Shown: positions 42,421-51,106 of the stretch, one piece after another
Position numbering within the stretch: the stretch's first letter is position 1
Layout: each line of letters opens with the position of its first letter
Notes under the pieces: generated by a model
Seen by the model: only the letters and a program-made list of their open reading frames with translations
Database searches by the model: none
Told to the model about the DNA's origin: nothing
Assembly (NCBI RefSeq): GCF_047237965.1
Contig: NZ_JBDFLX010000003.1
Span: 124,001-188,000, forward strand
Origin: Noviherbaspirillum_A sp047237965
Lineage (GTDB): Bacteria > Pseudomonadota > Gammaproteobacteria > Burkholderiales > Burkholderiaceae_D
Length of the DNA stretch: 64,000 nt
Direction: 5' to 3'
Made by a program: the position numbers and the translations under genes

Positions 42421-42940
42421 GGTAAAGAAATCTCGACTTGTCGGATTACAATTTATTTCGCCTTCGAGGCAAAGAAAAAGCTGTCGCTCTTCTTTTGCTT
42501 AAATAATGATGCGTAACATGATCAAATATTTTTTCTGCATGCTCGGATTATTGCATGAGTGCAATATCGTACTGAATTCAATTACAATGCATAACGACTT
42601 TTCGTAAATTTTTTACTATCAGTAACCTCAGTTTGAAACAAATATTTTTTTATAGGAAATGCCTGAGATCCTCCTATGCGCGTCGTAAAATTTGGTCCGC
42701 ATATTGATAAATCGCCACGAAGCAGGAGGCGCTCATGGATGGTCTCATACCAATCCCAAGTTACCGAGCGCGTAGTCAGGCTGAGTGTCCTCGACAAAAG
42801 GCGGAATATCGGTTTCGAAAGTCTTGCTGTAGTTACAAGAATACAATTCCATCTATTGGCGCATTGGGAACCAAGCGGGTGACAGCGCCTGCGTTACCTG
42901 GCACAGGCTGCTATCGCTGCAAAAGTGAACCGCCCCCAAG
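42421..42940. other. Intergenic upstream of the HD-GYP gene, up to the IS3 element
   Basis: This is 520 bases, AT-rich near 42480-42660, containing the promoter region of the HD-GYP gene. No credible gene is visible. GAACCGCCCC at 42927-42936, just outside the IS3 end, has a perfect inverted copy at 45431-45440 on the other side. Confidence 0.4.
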
Positions 42941-43036
42941 TGAACTGACCCCCAGGAGTTGGACGGTTAAACTTTAGTTACGTGCTGCCTGAAGTCTATA
43001 TTCCACCGGGCTCATGCCCCTAGCGCAGTTGTCGAA

Positions 43037-43644
43037 TTAATGTACGGCAGAGCCACAGAGATTGAACCAGCCCTTTGCATCCGATTGCGAAATATGTTCG
43101 ATCGCTTGCGTAAGAGCCTCATCAAGTGCTTCTCGGGTCCGCGCCTTGGCTTTTCGTAGAATTGCCTTGAGCTTGGACCAGCAGCTTTCGATCGGCGAGT
43201 AATCCGGTGAGTACGGCGGCAGGTAAATCAATCGGGCGCCGGTGGATTCAATGGCTTCCCGGATGCCACGGACCTTGTGCACGCTGAGGTTGTCCATCAC
43301 CACAATGTCATCGGCCACCAGCGTCGGCACCAGCACTTGCTCGACATACGCACGAAACACGGCCGTATCGGTCGCTCCCTCGACTGTCATGACGGCGTCG
43401 AGCCCGGTGCAGGACAGCGCGCCAAGGATAGTGACGTTCAAGCCAAAGTTCTTCGGCACTGCATCCGCCACCCGCCGACCGAATTGGGCCCGGCCATAGC
43501 GGCGGGTCATGGCAATGTTGCAGCCGGACTCGTCAATAAATTTCAAGTGTCGGCACGCGCAGGCGGCAAGTTGCGTGCGGTATTGCTGGCGTGCCAGTAG
43601 TACAGTCGGTGTGTCCCGTTCGCTGGCATGAACGGTTTTTTTTT
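43037..43644 (-). CDS. IS630 transposase, ORF B (catalytic part, reached by -1 frameshift)
   Basis: This part encodes the DDE domain: KFIDESGCNIAMTRRYG, VVMDNLSVHK and PPYSPDYSPIESCWSKLK, all with intact catalytic residues. It has no good start of its own. The frame overlaps ORF A and joins it at nine adenines (43636-43644 on the minus strand). A -1 slip gives the fused text RKKK-TVHASERDTPTVLLARQ, matching the family. The fused protein would have about 315 residues. Confidence 0.85.
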
Positions 43645-43989
43645 GCGCCGCATGTGCAGCCGCTGCAACAGTCGATGCACGCAGCTAATGCTCACCGTCA
43701 GACCGCATTGCGTTTGCAAGCGCTCGGCGAGCTCGGCCAGGGTCAAGTCGTTTTGCTCGGCCAGCCAGCGCTGCACCTGTTCGCAGGCTGCCGCATCGAG
43801 CAACCCCGGACGGCCGGCGCGCTTGCGATCAGGTTCCAAGGCTCCGGTGCGACGATACAGCCGCAGCAACTTCTCGACAAATGCCTGGCTCACCCCAAAA
43901 AAGCGGGCCACTTGTGCCTGCGAAGCTGTACCGCGTTCACAGGCCTGGACGACTTTGCGTCGTAGATCCACGGAATAAGCAGCGCCCAT
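43543..43989 (-). CDS. IS630 transposase, ORF A (DNA-binding part)
   Basis: The 148-residue product from ATG 43989 holds the two helix-turn-helix parts of IS630 transposases: GTASQAQVARFFGVSQAFVE and TLAELAERLQTQCGLTVSIS. Its last 30 residues after the A9 run are out of frame with the family and represent the unshifted product. Programmed -1 frameshifting at the A9 run is the likely way to make the full transposase. Confidence 0.85.
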   Translation of the reverse strand: MGAAYSVDLRRKVVQACERGTASQAQVARFFGVSQAFVEKLLRLYRRTGALEPDRKRAGRPGLLDAAACEQVQRWLAEQNDLTLAELAERLQTQCGLTVSISCVHRLLQRLHMRRKKKPFMPANGTHRLYYWHASNTARNLPPARADT

Positions 43990-44898
43990 GATGGCCTCCT
44001 CACGGTAACAAAGCTCATCATTAGACCGCATAAATCGCGCCGCATTCCACCGTCTAGCATTCCGACAACCGCGCTAAGCTTCGATTTGATGCGGTGTCGA
44101 TTGTAGTAGTCGATGTAGCTCTTTAGGCCCGCATCCAGTTGCTCGACATCCTCGAAGTCGGCGAGGTGGAAATACTCGGTTTTCAGGGTAGCAAAGAAGC
44201 TCTCCATGGCCGCATTATCAAAGCAATTTCCCTTTCGCGACATACTTTGCTTCATCCCGTATCGAGCCAGAGCCGATCTATAGGGCTGCATCCGGTAGTG
44301 CCAGCCTTGGTCGGAATGAAGCAGCGGTTTGTCCTTTCCCCTGCATTTCCTTGCGGCTTTCTTTAGCATGTCCATCACCAACGAGAAATCAGGCCGACGG
44401 CTGGTTTCGTACGCTACGATTTCGCCATTGTAGAGATCCATGATGGGAGACAGGTATAGCTTCTTACCGGCGACGCTGAACTCCGTCACGTCCGTAACCC
44501 ACTTCTGGTTTGCTTGCGATGTCGTAAAGTCGCGATTGAGGGAGTTAGGTGCGGCTTCGCCAAGCTCGCCCCTATAGGACCGAAACTTTTTCGGGCGCAC
44601 ACGTGACTGCATTCCCATATCGTTCATGAGTAGCTGTACGGCCTTATGATTCACCAACCAACCATCGCGACGGATAGCCGCCGTGACACGGCGATAGCCA
44701 TACAAGCCGCGATGTTCCGTATAGACAGCCCGAATCCGCGCTTTAAGCTCATCCTGCCTATCAGGCATAGCCAATGCCTTCGCCTGATAGTAAAACGTGC
44801 TACGCGGCAGTTGCGCAGCAAGCAGTAGGTCGGCCAAAGGAAATTCACGCCTCAGTTCTAGCACTATCTGCGCCCTTTCTGCTGCGCTGATTTCTTCG

Positions 44899-45384
44899 CT
44901 AGAACCAAGGCACTGACTTTTTTAGGTACGCAACCTCCGCGCGCAATTGTTGATTTTCGCGAAGTAAGCGGTCTGCCTGCTCTGACTGTTCAGGCTCTGG
45001 CAATCGAGGCGAGGTCTTTTTCTTTGTTGGCACGAGATTATCCAATGGGAGAATATGCTGCGGCGAACGAAGCTCTCCGCGCTCATGTTGTCGCTGCCAC
45101 ATCGTGATGCTATGAGGGTTACCAATATTGTACCGAGCTGCCAGCTCGCGGCAGGACAGGTTTTCGGCCGCGAGGCGGTGCAGCACTTCCAACTTGAACT
45201 CACACGTGTATCGACCGCGCTGACGATCAAGGCCGGCACTGCCGTGATGCTGATATGCCCCGACCCATCTTCTGACCTGGCTGTCAGCGATGTCAAACTT
45301 GGCGGCCAGAAGCTTGTATCCCCCTTTGCCAGAGAGATACTCCCGGACCACCTTCCGTTTGAACTTGACGTCGAACGTCCTCAT
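44899..45384 (-). CDS. IS3-family orfA (HTH protein)
   Basis: The 161-residue product has the two helix-turn-helix modules of IS3 orfA (KLLAAKFDIADSQVRRWVGA, CRELAARYNIGN) and the C-terminal leucine-zipper-like stretch (ADRLLRENQQLRAEVAYLKK). It ends SVPWF just after a run of six A (44918-44923). With one more A the frame would continue VSALVLAKKSAQQKGRR, as in relatives, so the native C-terminus seems lost by a one-base deletion. It lies directly upstream of orfB. Confidence 0.85.
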   Translation of the reverse strand: MRTFDVKFKRKVVREYLSGKGGYKLLAAKFDIADSQVRRWVGAYQHHGSAGLDRQRGRYTCEFKLEVLHRLAAENLSCRELAARYNIGNPHSITMWQRQHERGELRSPQHILPLDNLVPTKKKTSPRLPEPEQSEQADRLLRENQQLRAEVAYLKKSVPWF

Positions 45385-45429
45385 AAAACCTCCAAGATTG
45401 TGTCCAACTCCTGGGGGTCAGTTCAAAGC

Positions 45430-45840
45430 CGGGGCGGTTCCAGAATATGGCATGGCGTGTCCAATGAGCCGCAAAGGCGATTGCGAAGACAACGCGCCGA
45501 TTGAAAGCTGGTCTAGCAGTTTCAAGAATGAACGCATTCATCGCGTGCGCTATAACACCCAAGACGCCAAGAAACCCGTCAATTTCGACTATATCGAAGC
45601 CTTTTACAATCGCCAGCGACAACATAGCGAGCCGCCCAACGGCGCCAACCATCCGAGCAAGCTTGACTATCCGCCCGGGTTCAATGCAAGGCGTATCGCA
45701 GCTCGTAATACCACGCCGTTACAACGTAACAAACAGCTCCAACACATGGGTCCGTTACGTAAAAGGCTCCCTGTCACAGGCGATCCAGTCATCGCGAATC
45801 GCCCCGGGGCGGCTCCGTGCGCGCAATTCCCTACGATAGA
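45430..45840 (+). pseudogene. IS3-family orfB remnant (C-terminal part)
   Basis: On the plus strand the translation shows YGMACPMSRKGDCEDNAPIE, then SFKNERIHRVRYNTQ and FDYIEAFYNRQRQHS. This is the last third of an IS3-type integrase, including the catalytic Glu (here in APIESW). It has no start, is preceded by the end of another IS3 element and becomes unlike the family after about 45660. It is an old fragment into whose edge the IS3 at 42941-45425 inserted. Confidence 0.8.
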
Positions 45841-46197
45841 AATAAATTTCCTTAAAGTAATTTTTCCGTTATGATATCGCGAATCTCAGTTGTAGCAATG
45901 AAGTGTCCATAAACTCGTCAATAGCAATAACCACGCATTTTTTACCTAAATAACAAACAGGCTATGGTCTTTTACAAAAAAGTCAAAAATGGCAGAGCGC
46001 TTCAGTGAGCTGCTTACACGATCCGTTGCCAATACACAACACAATTCGCAAGACATTATCGCAAATGCACGCCAGTAAGTAATAGAGAAAATCGTGCGAA
46101 AGAGCATCTGACTAGCGACTTGTAAAAAATACTGCAATCCCTACCATTTTCCCAGCATGTCTACATCGCATTTCTATTTGCAAAACGAACTATTCGC

Positions 46198-48261
46198 ATG
46201 ATTCTTTTTCGTGCCAAAGCAACTCTTTTAACAATGAATGGAAAATCTTCATTAGAGTCGATGAACCTGTTCATCTCTGCTGCCGTCGCAAGCCTAATTC
46301 TGCAACCGCCAGCGTTTGCCGCTCATTCACCCGATCTGACCAGTCTGAGCCTCGATCAAATTTTTAACATGGAGATCGTTAGCGCTTCCAAGATTGCGCA
46401 GAAGGTGAGTGACGTGCCAGGCTCGGTTTCTGTCGTGACCGCCCAGGACATCAAGGATTACGGACACCGGTCATTGGCGGATATTTTGCAAAGCATGCGC
46501 GGCATTTATATCAGTTATGACCGAAACTACAGCTACATTGGGACCCGCGGCATCGGGCGGCCAGGAGACTTCAACACCCGCCTTTTGATATTGATTGACG
46601 GCAAGCGCACTAATGACGCCATCTATGATACGGGGGCCGCCGGTACAGAATTTCCCATCGACGTTGAATTGATCGACCGGGTCGAATTTGTTCCAGGTCC
46701 GGGATCGGCAATATACGGCAGCAGCGCTTTTTTTGGCGTCATTAATGTCATTACCAAATCCGGGGCGAGCTTTCAGGGAGGCGAACTCAGCACTCACGTT
46801 GCAAGCTACGATACCCGGTACGGGCGCGCTACGTTTGGAAAAAAACTTGATAATGGCTTGGATGTCCTGGTGAGCGCTTCGGGACTCAACAGCAAGGGAC
46901 CGGATCTGTATTTTCCTGAATTCGACAGTATCGAAAGCAATAATGGCGTCGCTCGCGGTCTTGATTATGACCGCTACAAAAAGTTTTTTGCCAAGGTATC
47001 TGCGGGCGATTTCACGTTATCCGGATACCTGAGCCAGCGTACAAAGGGAATCCCAACGGCATCCTATGGACAGCAATTCAATGATCCTCGAAGCCAGACG
47101 GTAGATGAATACGCATCGCTCTATGCTTCCTACAAGCGAGAACTATCCCGAACGCTTGATTTGTATGCCAACCTCAACCTGAACAGCTATCGCTACAGCG
47201 GCGCCTACATTTACAATGCACAGAGTGACACACTCAACAGGGACCTCGGTAATGCACAGTCGTTGGGCGGGGAATTGCGCCTTGTCAGTACCGGCTTTCG
47301 GAATCATAAAGTCATTTATGGAGCGGAATATAACAACAGCTTCAAAAGGGAGCAGCTGAATTATGATATCAACCCGTTGTACTCCTACCTAAAAAGCAAT
47401 GTTCTAAAACATGGTTCTGGCGTCTATGTACAGGACGAAATACGGCTGCAGGAAAACCTGATCCTTAATCTGGGGATTCGCCGGGATATTGACGCGGAGG
47501 GCGGCGCCAGCAACAATCCTCGGGTCGCCGTTATTTACAAAGCCACTCCTGAATTGGCAATCAAGGGCCTGTACGGGACGGCATTTCGTACCGCCAACGC
47601 CTACGAACGATATTACGCAACGACCGAAAGCCTTTATAAAATCAATCCTGATTTGAAGTCCGAAAAGATCCGCACGCAAGAGCTGATATTCGAGTATTCT
47701 CCGGCTTATAATTTTAGAACCAGCGCGTCATTATTCCAATACCAGTTCAAGGATCTCATTTCGCTGACTACCGATGCTGCAGACGGGCTTTTGTATTTTT
47801 CGAATATCGACGCAGCCAAAACCCGAGGCCTGGAACTGGAAGCCGAGTGGGCTCGGGAAGGCGGCAGCCGGCTGAAAACCAGCGCCAGCTTTCAATATGC
47901 CAATAGCACTGGAAATGGAGAATGGCTGACTAATTCTCCACGCCAGATATTCAAACTGAACTACACCATGCCTTTTCTTGACAAGGCTTACCGTACTGGC
48001 CTGGAATACCAGTTCACCAGCAAGCGAAAAACTCCGATTGGTGGCGAAGTCGGTGGCTTTGGAATTGTCAATGTCACGCTGGTAACGCAGAAACTCGCCA
48101 ATAAGCTGGAGCTTTCTGCAAGCCTTTACAACCTGCTCGACAAACGTTACATGGCTTCGCCGAGTGAAGAGCATTTCGACAATAGCAGCCCGCCCCGTTA
48201 TCTGAATGGAATACAGCAGAACGGAAGAAATTTCCGAGTCGTTGCAACTTATAAATTTTAG
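46198..48261 (+). CDS. TonB-dependent outer membrane receptor
   Basis: The 687-residue receptor has an N-terminal signal (AAVASLILQPPAFA) followed by the plug domain (EIVSASKIAQKVSDVPGSVS, VTAQDIKDYGHRSLADILQS, GPGSAIYGSSAFFGVINVIT). A beta-barrel ending in the typical aromatic terminus (FRVVATYKF) follows. The substrate is not evident; receptors of this group can carry siderophores, sugars or other ligands. Two in-frame ATG codons (46198 and 46261) are possible starts; the second lies nearer to the signal peptide. It is followed after 2 bases by a YfiR-like gene and then a YfiN-like gene, so ligand binding may feed into c-di-GMP control. Confidence 0.93.
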   Translation: MILFRAKATLLTMNGKSSLESMNLFISAAVASLILQPPAFAAHSPDLTSLSLDQIFNMEIVSASKIAQKVSDVPGSVSVVTAQDIKDYGHRSLADILQSMRGIYISYDRNYSYIGTRGIGRPGDFNTRLLILIDGKRTNDAIYDTGAAGTEFPIDVELIDRVEFVPGPGSAIYGSSAFFGVINVITKSGASFQGGELSTHVASYDTRYGRATFGKKLDNGLDVLVSASGLNSKGPDLYFPEFDSIESNNGVARGLDYDRYKKFFAKVSAGDFTLSGYLSQRTKGIPTASYGQQFNDPRSQTVDEYASLYASYKRELSRTLDLYANLNLNSYRYSGAYIYNAQSDTLNRDLGNAQSLGGELRLVSTGFRNHKVIYGAEYNNSFKREQLNYDINPLYSYLKSNVLKHGSGVYVQDEIRLQENLILNLGIRRDIDAEGGASNNPRVAVIYKATPELAIKGLYGTAFRTANAYERYYATTESLYKINPDLKSEKIRTQELIFEYSPAYNFRTSASLFQYQFKDLISLTTDAADGLLYFSNIDAAKTRGLELEAEWAREGGSRLKTSASFQYANSTGNGEWLTNSPRQIFKLNYTMPFLDKAYRTGLEYQFTSKRKTPIGGEVGGFGIVNVTLVTQKLANKLELSASLYNLLDKRYMASPSEEHFDNSSPPRYLNGIQQNGRNFRVVATYKF

Positions 48262-48263
48262 AT

Positions 48264-48800
48264 ATGTCGACCAGATACGTGGCACGCCTCTTAGTCAAGG
48301 CACTTATCGTGATGATCGGCGCACTCCCCTTTCGTCCTGTTATAGCCCAGGTAGCTAATGAGTACGCTGCGAAAGCTGCGTTCCTGTATAACGTTATGCT
48401 TTTTAGTTCGTTTCCCGTAGGAGGCAATGGAACGATCCGTTTATGCGTGCTGGGTCGAGATCCTTTTTCCGGCGGATTAAATATGCTGGAAGGCAAGGAG
48501 ATAAATTCGTCCAAGCTGACGATTGCCTATCCGCGCACGAGCACCGAAGCATTCAAGCAGTGCCAAGCCGTTTTCGTTGCCTTATCTGAAGCCGACAATA
48601 TATTGGCACTTGCCACGCTGGGCAAAGAGTCTGGCGTCATGACGATCAGCGATGTTGAAGGCAGCGCCCGAAAGGGAATCATGGTTGAATTGCATATCGA
48701 AAATAACAAGATTGCCTTTGAATTCAACAATGATTCAGCACATTCCGCCAGGATTTCATTGAGTTCGAAGGTAATTCGGCTCGCTAAATCAGTTTACTAA
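48264..48800 (+). CDS. YfiR-family periplasmic protein (DUF4154)
   Basis: The 178-residue protein has a signal peptide (LIVMIGALPFRPVIAQ) and the YfiR/DUF4154 pattern: EYAAKAAFLYNVMLFSSFP, IRLCVLGRDPFSGGL, CQAVFVALSEADN, GVMTISDVEG and IAFEFNNDSAHSARISLSSK. In Pseudomonas, YfiR is a periplasmic repressor of the diguanylate cyclase YfiN. Here the next gene encodes a membrane-bound GGDEF-EAL protein, so the same control is likely. The gene is tightly placed between receptor and cyclase genes (2- and 22-base gaps). Confidence 0.9.
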   Translation: MSTRYVARLLVKALIVMIGALPFRPVIAQVANEYAAKAAFLYNVMLFSSFPVGGNGTIRLCVLGRDPFSGGLNMLEGKEINSSKLTIAYPRTSTEAFKQCQAVFVALSEADNILALATLGKESGVMTISDVEGSARKGIMVELHIENNKIAFEFNNDSAHSARISLSSKVIRLAKSVY

Positions 48801-48822
48801 ACTTTACTATATTCCTTCACTG

Positions 48823-50895
48823 ATGAAGCCCACGCCGGAATGGACGAGTAAGCACACTTTAAGTTCGAAGCTTAAGATTGCCAATTTAATTACGAGTGGA
48901 ACGGTGATCCTGCTATCAACGATTTTCCTTCTTGGTATCCAGATTTATTTATTCACATCCTCCCTGGTGCGTCAGACTGAAACGCAGGCGAAAATGGTCA
49001 GTGAAAATATTTCGGCAGCCATAGTTTTCGGGGATAAGAAGGCTGCCGCAGATATCTTGGCGACGTTGCATGCGGTAAGCGAAATAAAGTTTGCGGCTGT
49101 CTACGATAATAACAATAATGAATTTGCCACTTTCTCCAGAGATTCGAACTATATCTCTAACTCCATTTCTCCGCACGGACTGCAAAATTCCTATTCGCTT
49201 TCACTCAGGCATTTATTTTTCCATTATCCGATCGTCGTAAATGAAAGCTTGGTAGGCGCTGTCGTCCTGCACACCGAGATGACTGGTTTCTACAAGCAGG
49301 TGATTTTGTACCTGTGCTTCACTGTCCCTGTGATGATTGCTGTGCTGGCTATCGCAAACTTGATGCTATCGCGACTTCAGCGTTCAATTATGAAGCCGAT
49401 AATAACGTTGTCTGAGATAAGTAAAAATATCTCGGAATACGGCGACTATTCAGTACGCGCCGAGATAAAGTCGTCGCAGGATATAATGACGTTGGCCGAT
49501 GCTTTTAACGGCATGCTCAATCGTATCCAGAAACGCGAGACGGATCTCCAAGCCGAAATTTTGGAGCGAAAACGCGTCCAGGTAAAACTCGATCGACTAG
49601 CGCACTACGACAATGTGACGGGACTGAATAACCGTCACTTTTTCAATGATAGGCTCGATTCCGTCATTACTCGTTCCGAAAAATTTACTGAAAAGACGGT
49701 TCTGATGTTTATCGATCTTGATAATTTCAAGACAGTCAATGACACGCTTGGGCATGACGTTGGAGACAGATTATTGCAATTGGTGGCAGAACGCTTGGCC
49801 AATACGGTGCGTTTCGGCGACGTGGCTTGCCGTATAGGCGGCGATGAGTTTGCGATTATCCTAGAAAACGTCAGTGAACTCAGCGTCGCATCGATGATCG
49901 CAGAAAAATGTTTGGCCGCGTTGGCTCAGCCGATCGAAATCGGCGGGAACGAGTTGCACATAGGAGCAAGCATCGGCGTAAGCGTGTATCCCGACGATGC
50001 GCAGGACAAGTATTCTCTTTTGAAATATGCAGATACCGCAATGTATTACGCAAAAAACGGTGGAAAGAACGCGTACCGGCTATTTGAGCAAAGTATGCAG
50101 GAGAACGCACAAAAACGCTTTACGATGGAGAACAATTTGCGGAGGGCTATGGAACGAGGAGAATTCGTTCTGCACTACCAGCCGCAAGTCGATGTCACGT
50201 CGGGACAAATCAGCGGGGTTGAAGCTTTAATACGTTGGGTTCATCCGGAGCTAGGTATCATCACGCCGGCAGAATTCATACCGATTGCTGAAGACACGGG
50301 CCTCATTGTGGAGATAGGGACATGGGTGATGGAGGAAGCCTGCCTGGAGATGAAAAGATGGCATGAAGAGGGCCATAAATTGAGAGTCGCAGTCAACCTG
50401 TCAGGCCGTCAATTGAAAGAGCGCGACTTCGTGAAGAACGTGCTTGAGATTGTTGAGAAAACGGGAATTGAATCGGAATATCTCGAACTGGAATTGACCG
50501 AAAGCATGCTTATGAAAGCTTCGGCAAGCATTATTGAAAAGTTATTTGATCTGAAGGCAGCCGGAATCCAGCTTGCGATTGACGATTTTGGCACTGGTTA
50601 TTCATCAATGAGCTACTTGAAAGCATTCCCTGTAAGCTGCCTAAAGGTAGATCGCAGTTTTATTCATGATCTACCGCAAAACACCGAAGATGCGGCAATT
50701 ACCAAGGCAATCATTGCAATGGCAAAAAGCCTACGGATGAAAGTAGTAGCGGAAGGTATTGAAAACATGGAGCAAGGCGATTTCCTCCGCGAACATGGCT
50801 GTGATAAGTATCAAGGTTATTTTTATAGCAAGCCAGTCTTGCCGGATGAAATCCGAAAAATGCTTGCTAAAACTATCTCAAGTCGGATCGTTTGA
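48823..50895 (+). CDS. Membrane GGDEF-EAL protein, YfiN-like
   Basis: The 690-residue protein has two transmembrane segments (about 25-48 and 160-182) flanking a periplasmic domain of the YfiN type. A HAMP-like linker (PIITLSEISKNISEYGDYSV) comes next, then GGDEF (YDNVTGLNNRHFF, IGGDEFAII) and EAL (GVEALIRWVH, DDFGTGYSSMSYLK). GGDEF and EAL motifs are intact. RFGD precedes GGDEF at the proper distance and is a possible inhibitory (I) site. Unlike the classic YfiN it has an EAL domain, so it could both make and degrade c-di-GMP. Its partner is probably the YfiR-like protein encoded just upstream. Confidence 0.92.
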   Translation: MKPTPEWTSKHTLSSKLKIANLITSGTVILLSTIFLLGIQIYLFTSSLVRQTETQAKMVSENISAAIVFGDKKAAADILATLHAVSEIKFAAVYDNNNNEFATFSRDSNYISNSISPHGLQNSYSLSLRHLFFHYPIVVNESLVGAVVLHTEMTGFYKQVILYLCFTVPVMIAVLAIANLMLSRLQRSIMKPIITLSEISKNISEYGDYSVRAEIKSSQDIMTLADAFNGMLNRIQKRETDLQAEILERKRVQVKLDRLAHYDNVTGLNNRHFFNDRLDSVITRSEKFTEKTVLMFIDLDNFKTVNDTLGHDVGDRLLQLVAERLANTVRFGDVACRIGGDEFAIILENVSELSVASMIAEKCLAALAQPIEIGGNELHIGASIGVSVYPDDAQDKYSLLKYADTAMYYAKNGGKNAYRLFEQSMQENAQKRFTMENNLRRAMERGEFVLHYQPQVDVTSGQISGVEALIRWVHPELGIITPAEFIPIAEDTGLIVEIGTWVMEEACLEMKRWHEEGHKLRVAVNLSGRQLKERDFVKNVLEIVEKTGIESEYLELELTESMLMKASASIIEKLFDLKAAGIQLAIDDFGTGYSSMSYLKAFPVSCLKVDRSFIHDLPQNTEDAAITKAIIAMAKSLRMKVVAEGIENMEQGDFLREHGCDKYQGYFYSKPVLPDEIRKMLAKTISSRIV

Positions 50896-51040
50896 TTGAT
50901 TTCGCAATAGCTTCACTGCGCAAAACGGGTCTGGTACAGAAAAGGCCGGTTTTAAATCTTAAGACTCACCGCTTTAAAGGTATTACTTAACATATCCGTC
51001 CCTGAGCACGCGGGCTGTTGCAACATGACGCCGAACGACG

Positions 51041-51080
51041 GCTCCAGGAACGAAGCCTTTCTTTGTTTCGTTCCTGGAGC
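51041..51080. repeat. Perfect 14-base inverted repeat (possible bidirectional terminator)
   Basis: GCTCCAGGAACGAA (51041-51054) and TTCGTTCCTGGAGC (51067-51080) flank a 12-base loop. It lies 145 bases after the YfiN-like gene and 27 bases before the IS6 end. No T run follows, so it may be a terminator of Rho-independent origin that has lost its tail, or part of an older mobile element. Confidence 0.6.
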
Positions 51081-51106
51081 TTCGAGGATGCCTTCGTAAA
51101 GCTTTT

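Larger units (their letters stand above)
43021..44076 (-). mobile_element. IS630-family element with TA target duplication
   Basis: The inverted ends begin TAGCGC(A/G)GTTGTCG at 43021 and, complemented, at 44076. The element proper is 43023-44074 with TA duplicated at 43021-43022 and 44075-44076. It sits inside IS3 orfB at the codons for Leu-Arg (CTTAGG). The size, TA target and the two overlapping reading frames fit IS630. Confidence 0.92.
42974..44864 (-). pseudogene. IS3-family orfB transposase split by IS630
   Basis: The first piece (44864 to 44077) gives an IS3 integrase with the DDE residues in WVTDVTEFSV, LHSDQGWHYR and NAAMESFFATLKTEYF, ending at HRIKSKL. The second piece lies beyond the inserted IS630 and continues RGMSPVEYRLQAARN before the stop at 42974. 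Removing the insertion and one TA restores the reading frame exactly. The N-terminus (from about GTG 44864) is reached in IS3 elements by frameshifting from orfA. Confidence 0.9.
42941..45425 (-). mobile_element. IS3-family element, interrupted by an IS630 element
   Basis: Perfect 24-base inverted repeats at 42941-42964 (TGAACTGACCCCCAGG...) and 45402-45425 bound the element. AAG lies outside each end (42938-42940 and 45426-45428) as a 3-base target duplication. Without the inserted IS630 it would be about 1.43 kb, which fits IS3. It carries orfA (44899-45384) and orfB (44864 to 42974, split). Confidence 0.93.
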
